DNA of 31,492 nt from Megamonas hypermegale. GTDB taxonomy: Bacteria; Bacillota; Negativicutes; Selenomonadales; Selenomonadaceae. Made by a program: the position numbers and the translations under genes. This document shows positions 28,514 to 31,492 of this stretch, piece after piece (position 1 is the stretch's first letter; the number at the start of each line of letters is the position of its first letter). Location: contig DCFC01000043.1 in the NCBI GenBank assembly GCA_002314325.1, forward strand, positions 216 to 31,707, given 5' to 3'. The notes under the pieces are model-generated. The model saw nothing but the letters and a program-made list of their open reading frames with translations, was not told the origin of the DNA and did no database searches.

Positions 28514-28816
28514 ATGAAAAAGAGCAAGATTATAATCGCGTTAGTGGTAGCTATATTAATGATTTGTGCGGCGGCTTTGGCCATGGGCGGCAAGCAGGTG
28601 GAACAGACGGCCGTTGTGTCGGGAACGGTGAGCAGTACCATAACGGCGGGAACGGTTGTAAAAAGCGGTGACTCTCTGGTAGAAATTTCGACGCTTACAG
28701 GAACGGCTTCGGCAGCCAGAGCAACGGTCGACGGCACGGTGCAGCAGGTCTTGGTGAAACAGGGTGATGAAATAAAATCGGGACAGATTGTAGCATATAT
28801 TGAGCAGTCTGAATAA
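28514..28816 (+). CDS. Membrane-anchored barrel-sandwich (biotinyl/lipoyl-like) protein
   Basis: A 100-residue protein with an N-terminal membrane segment (IIIALVVAILMICAAALAM, residues 6-24) and a small barrel-sandwich hybrid domain outside the membrane: TAVVSGTVSSTITAGTVVKS and ATVDGTVQQVLVKQGDEIKS. This resembles the lipoyl-like domain of HlyD-type adaptor proteins. It lacks the modified Lys motif (E-A-M-K), so it should not carry biotin or lipoate, and it lacks the long helical hairpin of full adaptors. It may be a cut-down adaptor or work with the S55 protease downstream (28 bases away). Confidence 0.75.
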   Translation: MKKSKIIIALVVAILMICAAALAMGGKQVEQTAVVSGTVSSTITAGTVVKSGDSLVEISTLTGTASAARATVDGTVQQVLVKQGDEIKSGQIVAYIEQSE

Positions 28817-28844
28817 TAAAGAAAGTAGATTGGTATATATTTAA

Positions 28845-31190
28845 ATGGTAAAATTTTTTGTAACAATATGTTTGATGTTACTGCTGGGGATAACTCCTGC
28901 CATGGCGATGCCGGAAATAATGACGACCGAGCAGATAAAGCCGGGAATGCAGGGGTATGCCGAAACAATGGTGCAGGGCAATCAGAAAGTAAGATTTAAT
29001 GTAGAAATAATGGGCGTGGTTAATAACGGCGGCGGCAGTTACAAACAGATTTTAGCAAGAGCCTACGGCGATTTGATTGATGATACGAACGGTGTAATTC
29101 ACGGCATGAGCGGCAGCCCCGTATATGTGGACGGCAAGCTGATAGGAGCCGTGGCGCGCAGTGTGGGGCAGGATGTTCTGCCGTACAAGTTCTACATCAC
29201 TCCCGTTGAGGAAATGATGAAAATCTGGCAGATGCCTGACCCGCTGTCGACGATTAATAAATCCGGCGTGAAGCCGGTAGGCATCCTGACATTGGAAGAA
29301 TACGAAAAACAGCGGGAAACGTATGATGAAGATGTCGATAAGGAAGTAGAAAAGTATAAGTCGAAAATACTGTCCACGCCGGAAGGTGAAACGAGAGAAA
29401 AAGGCAAAGCGCAGAAACGTCTGGAGGAAATTCTCAGTGATTTTGAGGTAAAAGACGGTGAAGCAGAAAAACTGCAGGATGATTTGGCTCAAAATACGGA
29501 TACGGAAAATCCGGATGAACCGGCAACTGAAGATGAAGCCGTAAAAGACGATGCAGAAGAAGCGGCTGAAACGGCAGATGACGGCAGTGAGAAAGAAACA
29601 GCTCAGGCGGAAGTCATCGTAGAGGAAAATGAACCAGAGCCGGAGTCGGATACAGAAGTATCTGAAACGGAAGCTGCCGTTAAGGGTGATGAAGCAGACA
29701 AGGAAGATAAAGACAAAGAAGAAAAAGATAAAGCGGCTTCTGCTGAAACGGACACAGCTAACAGTGAAAAAATAATTGCGGCGCTTCAAAATGCCGGTAT
29801 GAAGGAAAAAGCGAATGAAGACATATCCATAAGCAAATTCATTTTGGACAGTATAGCCAAACAACGTGAAATGAATAAAAACAGCTATAGTGCTCCGGCT
29901 GATGTGTATGTATCCGGCTTTACGGGCAGCTCATTCAATTTCCTGAAGGAAGCCATGGCGGGCGATAATATGGTGCCGTATCAAGGCAGTGTATTTGTCG
30001 GCGACGGTGTGGGCACTTCCGGCAGCGACATAAAAACGGATGCCGTGCTGCATGAAGGCGATGCCGTCGGTGTGGTCATGGCTTACGGTGATTTCTTTGC
30101 CGGCGGCACCGGTACGGTAACGGCCGTCAACGGCGATAAAATTTTGGCTTTCGGTCATCCGATGACGTATAAAGGCAATGTGAATTATTTCCTGACGGAA
30201 GCGGATGTAATCGGAACGGCGGGCGGCATTTTAAATGGCGTGAAGGTAAGCTCGTTCGGCAAGATTATCGGTAGAGTAAATCAGGACCGTTTTTCCGGCG
30301 TATCGGGTATTTTGCACCAGTATCCGGCTTCCGTGCCTATCCGCGTATTCGTGAAGGATAAAAATCTGGGCAGAGAAGAGGAATACGCGGCGAAAATAGC
30401 CTATGATGAAGATATAATACCGGCGCTGGCGGCAAGTATCGTGTATGCTTCAATGGAACGCACGGCCGACCGTTCCGGTTATGGCACGGCCAATGTAAAA
30501 TTCGCCATCAAGACGGATGAAGTGCCGGAAGGCGTATTCGAGCGGGAAAATATGTTTTACGACGCTAAAGATGTCGGTCAGTTCGTAGTCGGCGAGCTGA
30601 CGCAGGCGGTGTATTTCCTTTGCACCAACATGGATAAGCCGTCCAATATCTTTGACATAAGAGTCGATGTCGATTACACATCAAACCGCAATACGGCTTC
30701 GATTGTCAGTGCCATTCCGGATAAGGAAAAAGTAAAACCGGGCGAAACGGTCGTTTTCAAAGTCATGATTAAGCCATACCGTAAAGAAGCGGAAACGGTG
30801 GAAATTCCGTACGTAGTGCCGAAAACGCAGAAAGAAGGCACGATGGCGTTTGAAGTTAAAGGCGGCGGCTTTGTGCAGTTGGCGGAAGTATTGCAGAGCG
30901 GTCTTGTCATCAATCCGCAGGAAGCAGGTCAGATGTCGACGGCTGACCGGTTGAACGATTTGAAAAATCTCAATAAAAATAATGAAATCGTTATAACGCC
31001 GACTGTGGATATTCAAAGCGAGCAGGACCAGAGCAAAGCGATTGCCGATGCTGTCAAACTGTCGGAAGAACTCAGCAAGATGAGTAAAAAAGAACGCGAG
31101 GAACTCAACAAAAACCGTGAGACGAAAGTCGCTACGAAATATGTAATCGACAACTTCGTGCAGACGAGTATTGAAGTGGAAAAAGATTAA
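28845..31190 (+). CDS. Exported S55 (SpoIVB-type) serine protease with acidic insert
   Basis: A 781-residue secreted protein. The signal peptide (MVKFFVTICLMLLLGITPAM, cleavage near AMA) is followed by IKPGMQGYAETMVQGNQKVR and HGMSGSPVYVDGKLIGAV with the probable catalytic Ser91 (and His86 close by). A disordered insert (about residues 165-325) is extremely rich in Glu, Asp, Lys and Ala. The second half continues the S55 fold (KILAFGHPMTYKGNVNYFLT) and is followed by a beta-rich part with VKPGETVVFKVMIKPYRKEA. This is not sporulation-specific: no SpoIVB PDZ arrangement or sporulation genes are nearby. It may process envelope proteins. The ATG at 28845 has only a weak ribosome site (GAAAG). 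Confidence 0.85.
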   Translation: MVKFFVTICLMLLLGITPAMAMPEIMTTEQIKPGMQGYAETMVQGNQKVRFNVEIMGVVNNGGGSYKQILARAYGDLIDDTNGVIHGMSGSPVYVDGKLIGAVARSVGQDVLPYKFYITPVEEMMKIWQMPDPLSTINKSGVKPVGILTLEEYEKQRETYDEDVDKEVEKYKSKILSTPEGETREKGKAQKRLEEILSDFEVKDGEAEKLQDDLAQNTDTENPDEPATEDEAVKDDAEEAAETADDGSEKETAQAEVIVEENEPEPESDTEVSETEAAVKGDEADKEDKDKEEKDKAASAETDTANSEKIIAALQNAGMKEKANEDISISKFILDSIAKQREMNKNSYSAPADVYVSGFTGSSFNFLKEAMAGDNMVPYQGSVFVGDGVGTSGSDIKTDAVLHEGDAVGVVMAYGDFFAGGTGTVTAVNGDKILAFGHPMTYKGNVNYFLTEADVIGTAGGILNGVKVSSFGKIIGRVNQDRFSGVSGILHQYPASVPIRVFVKDKNLGREEEYAAKIAYDEDIIPALAASIVYASMERTADRSGYGTANVKFAIKTDEVPEGVFERENMFYDAKDVGQFVVGELTQAVYFLCTNMDKPSNIFDIRVDVDYTSNRNTASIVSAIPDKEKVKPGETVVFKVMIKPYRKEAETVEIPYVVPKTQKEGTMAFEVKGGGFVQLAEVLQSGLVINPQEAGQMSTADRLNDLKNLNKNNEIVITPTVDIQSEQDQSKAIADAVKLSEELSKMSKKEREELNKNRETKVATKYVIDNFVQTSIEVEKD

Positions 31191-31201
31191 AATATCATTA
31201 A

Positions 31202-31249
31202 AAATTAGTAAATAAGTATTTACTAATTTACTAATCGTTGTTAAAATCG
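31202..31249. repeat. Direct repeat unit 1 with a palindrome
   Basis: AAATTAGTAAAT and ATTTACTAATTT form a perfect 12-bp inverted repeat around AAGT (31202-31229), followed by a CTAATCGTTGTTAAAATCG tail. A second copy starts 145 bases later. The dyad looks like an operator. No gene follows within the window. Confidence 0.8.
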
Positions 31250-31260
31250 AATAGTGAGAA

Positions 31261-31300
31261 AACATCCATGAGAATTGAGACTTTTCTTATGGATGTTTTT
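31261..31300 (+). terminator. Terminator after the S55 protease gene
   Basis: AACATCCATGAGAA pairs with TTCTTATGGATGTT (one G-U pair), followed by TTT. It lies between the two direct repeat units. Confidence 0.8.
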
Positions 31301-31346
31301 CATTTTAAGTCGGAATACGTAAAGACTTTTGCTGAATTTTTATCTA

Positions 31347-31394
31347 AAATTAGTAAATAAGTATTTACTAATTTAAAAATCGTTGCTAAAATCG
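31347..31394. repeat. Direct repeat unit 2 with a palindrome
   Basis: The same 12-bp inverted repeat (31347-31374) with the tail AAAAATCGTTGCTAAAATCG, differing from unit 1 in a few tail bases. The pair may control a gene beyond the window edge. Confidence 0.8.
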
Positions 31395-31438
31395 TAAGTG
31401 TTACTTGTTGTGCTGGTAAAACATTGCGCCTGTAGACA

Positions 31439-31492
31439 GCAGTATAATACTTTATATTCGTTCGATGTTGTCACTTAACCTCACTAAATATA
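31439..31492. repeat. Dispersed intergenic repeat, copy cut by the window end
   Basis: The left 19-base arm (31439-31457) and the loop (TTCGATGTTGTCACTTAACC) match the copy at 21257-21324, with a few changes at the arm-loop border. The right arm begins (AAATATA) where the window stops. Confidence 0.8.

Noticed and set aside
29052..29864. A 270-residue open frame on the minus strand
   Set aside because: It is the shadow of the repetitive acidic insert in the S55 protease gene; the product is Phe/Arg/Ile-rich low complexity and no ribosome site is present.
28845..31190. SpoIVB of a sporulation pathway
   Set aside because: The domain layout (Ser near the N-terminus, long acidic insert) and neighbours (shape protein, glycosidase) do not fit the sporulation protease; only the S55 family is shared.

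Overview
The window looks like chromosomal DNA of a diderm Firmicute of the Negativicutes, probably Selenomonadaceae. The evidence is indirect. The electron-bifurcating NfnAB pair, succinate-CoA ligase next to an L-lactate dehydrogenase with the Selenomonas-type substrate loop, an Mbl/MreB-type actin, an S55 (SpoIVB-type) protease in a secreted form, and many small signal-peptide or lipoproteins fit that group. No marker gene fixes the genus.

Layout. (1) 1-3650: nfnA-nfnB, a NimA-like flavin/PLP-oxidase-fold protein and a DEDDh exonuclease. (2) 3700-5550: tRNA-Leu(UAG), a flavodoxin-fold reductase and two small type I toxin cassettes; a third cassette lies at 24.25-24.65 kb. Each encodes a 38-40 residue hydrophobic peptide and carries a strong opposing promoter for an antisense RNA. 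(3) About 5800-10430: a strikingly AT-rich island. It holds two XRE regulators, a small basic protein, a radical SAM/SPASM maturase, four tiny Cys-rich peptide genes (33-45 residues) sharing C-x3-C-x3-C and an N-terminus like M-K-I-L-I-K-P, a beta-helix-like protein wedged between the peptides, a DUF697-like helical-hairpin protein and a mini zinc-binding protein. I read this as a RiPP locus. (4) 10439-14147: a kinase / TerY-type von Willebrand A / PP2C phosphatase triad in one overlapping operon; the kinase carries an N-terminal IF2N-like domain and a PIN nuclease-like domain. A DUF4145-like membrane-tailed protein follows. (5) 14986-19517: a third XRE regulator, three zinc-ribbon proteins (two with DUF805), and four exported or lipoproteins. 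(6) 19616-21785: a second Ser/Thr kinase facing a convergent HTH protein. (7) 22099-31190: core genes sucC-sucD, ldh (minus), an Mbl-like actin, and an envelope cluster (phosphodiester glycosidase, barrel-sandwich protein, S55 protease).

How the parts may work together. A conserved element, TACTG-N-CAGTA followed exactly 24 bases later by TAAAAT, precedes the first XRE gene (about 5620), the PIN-kinase operon (about 10342) and the third XRE gene (about 14909). This suggests that regions 3-5 form one regulon in which the XRE proteins, the phosphorylation triad and perhaps the RiPP locus are linked. That link is an inference from shared upstream sequence. The most novel-looking parts are the multi-precursor Cys-rich RiPP locus with its beta-helix partner, the PIN-kinase version of the TerY-P triad, and the shared upstream element.
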